NCBI RefSeq assembly: GCF_009828835.1
Contig: NZ_WTTB01000005.1
Location: forward strand, 1-64,000
Direction of reading: 5' to 3'
Source of the DNA: Erysipelothrix urinaevulpis
GTDB taxonomy: Bacteria; Bacillota_I; Bacilli_A; Erysipelotrichales; Erysipelotrichaceae
Length of the DNA stretch: 64,000 nucleotides
The notes beneath the pieces were generated by a model. That model was given only the letters and a program-made list of their open reading frames with translations, had not been told where the DNA came from and made no database searches. Position numbers and translations under genes: made by a program. Within the stretch, counting starts at the first letter, position 1. Each line of letters starts with the position of its first letter. Shown here piece by piece: positions 63,827-64,000 of the stretch.

Positions 63827-64000
63827 TTCGTTGTATGTCCATATTCCATTTTGTGATCATATTTGTGGTTATTGTGCTTTTACAAAGTTTAATTATGAGC
63901 GAGTTATTTCGGATGCTTTTATGATTCGTTTGATATCTCAAATTAATAAACTGAATGGACCGTTTAAAACAATTTATGTGGGTGGGGGAACTCCGACATC
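63816..64000 (+). CDS. hemW: HemW-like radical SAM protein (5' part, runs off the window)
   Basis: Starts at GTG 63816 with AGAAGG nine bases upstream, inside the end of the MazG gene. The 61 visible residues include SLYVHIPFCDHICGYCAF, with the CxxxCxxC iron-sulfur motif of radical SAM enzymes, and IYVGGGTPTS, typical of HemW (heme chaperone or HemN-like). The order lepA then hemW is common in Firmicutes. The 3' end is outside the window. Confidence 0.93.
   Translation, partial: MNTSSLYVHIPFCDHICGYCAFTKFNYERVISDAFMIRLISQINKLNGPFKTIYVGGGTPT

Overview
The window is about 64 kb of AT-rich chromosome from a low-GC Gram-positive bacterium that reads with the standard code. Strong GGAGG ribosome binding sites, CIRCE elements, a T-box, a THI (TPP) riboswitch, an alaS-ireB-ruvX-DUF1292-mltG-udk-greA cluster, a CBS/DRTGG-type manganese pyrophosphatase and many ABC transporters all fit Bacillota. 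Gene content and protein style suggest the Erysipelotrichia, near Erysipelothrix. That is an inference from family resemblance; no search was run. I see no CRISPR array, insertion sequence, prophage or integrase. This is mostly core chromosome.

Layout. Positions 1-126 are the 3' end of an rRNA operon (5S) with its terminator. 0.2-9.8 kb: an unknown gene coupled to a WYL regulator, a deoxynucleoside kinase, cysE, a heterodimeric ABC exporter, an all-alpha dUTPase, an M42 peptidase, and small stress/membrane genes with a cyclophilin. 9.9-14.2 kb: an AraC regulator divergent from an NAD-dependent epimerase, an S51 peptidase-like protein and an M24 Xaa-Pro peptidase. 14.3-20.6 kb: lplA followed by the four-gene pyruvate dehydrogenase operon. 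21-28.3 kb: an oligopeptide ABC operon. 28.4-35.4 kb: MarR with a second heterodimeric exporter, a metallo-beta-lactamase-fold protein that has lost metal ligands, a HAD phosphatase and the pyrophosphatase. 35.4-39.1 kb (minus strand): gnd-zwf and gpmA. 39.2-46.0 kb: CIRCE-controlled hsp20, cca with a MacB/FtsX-type ABC system, and a CNNM/CorC protein. 46-50 kb: cysK and a TPP-riboswitch thiamine-precursor uptake operon. 50-64 kb: a BusR-like regulator, T-box alaS and its conserved followers, comEA-comEC-holA, rpsT, fmt, an ECF S component, lepA, a small MazG and the start of hemW.

How the genes work together. LplA can scavenge lipoate for the two lipoyl domains of the PDH E2 encoded just downstream. 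The Opp system and several peptidases (M42, M24, S51-like) indicate a peptide-scavenging lifestyle. CysE and CysK are encoded 44 kb apart but together make cysteine. Zwf and Gnd supply NADPH and pentoses. The thi operon imports a thiamine precursor or thiamine-like compound under TPP control.

The most unusual element is the oligopeptide transporter. Its OppC permease (616 aa, about twice normal) carries a complete seven-repeat RCC1-like propeller in the extracellular loop after TM1. Its OppF ATPase carries a roughly 165-residue helical insertion between Walker A and the Q-loop. I regard this as the best candidate for an undescribed system. Other points of interest are paired operators around the AraC/epimerase and marR promoters, a palindrome between the -35 and -10 of the pdh promoter, a candidate leader peptide before the CNNM gene, and the ligand-less metallo-beta-lactamase-fold protein.
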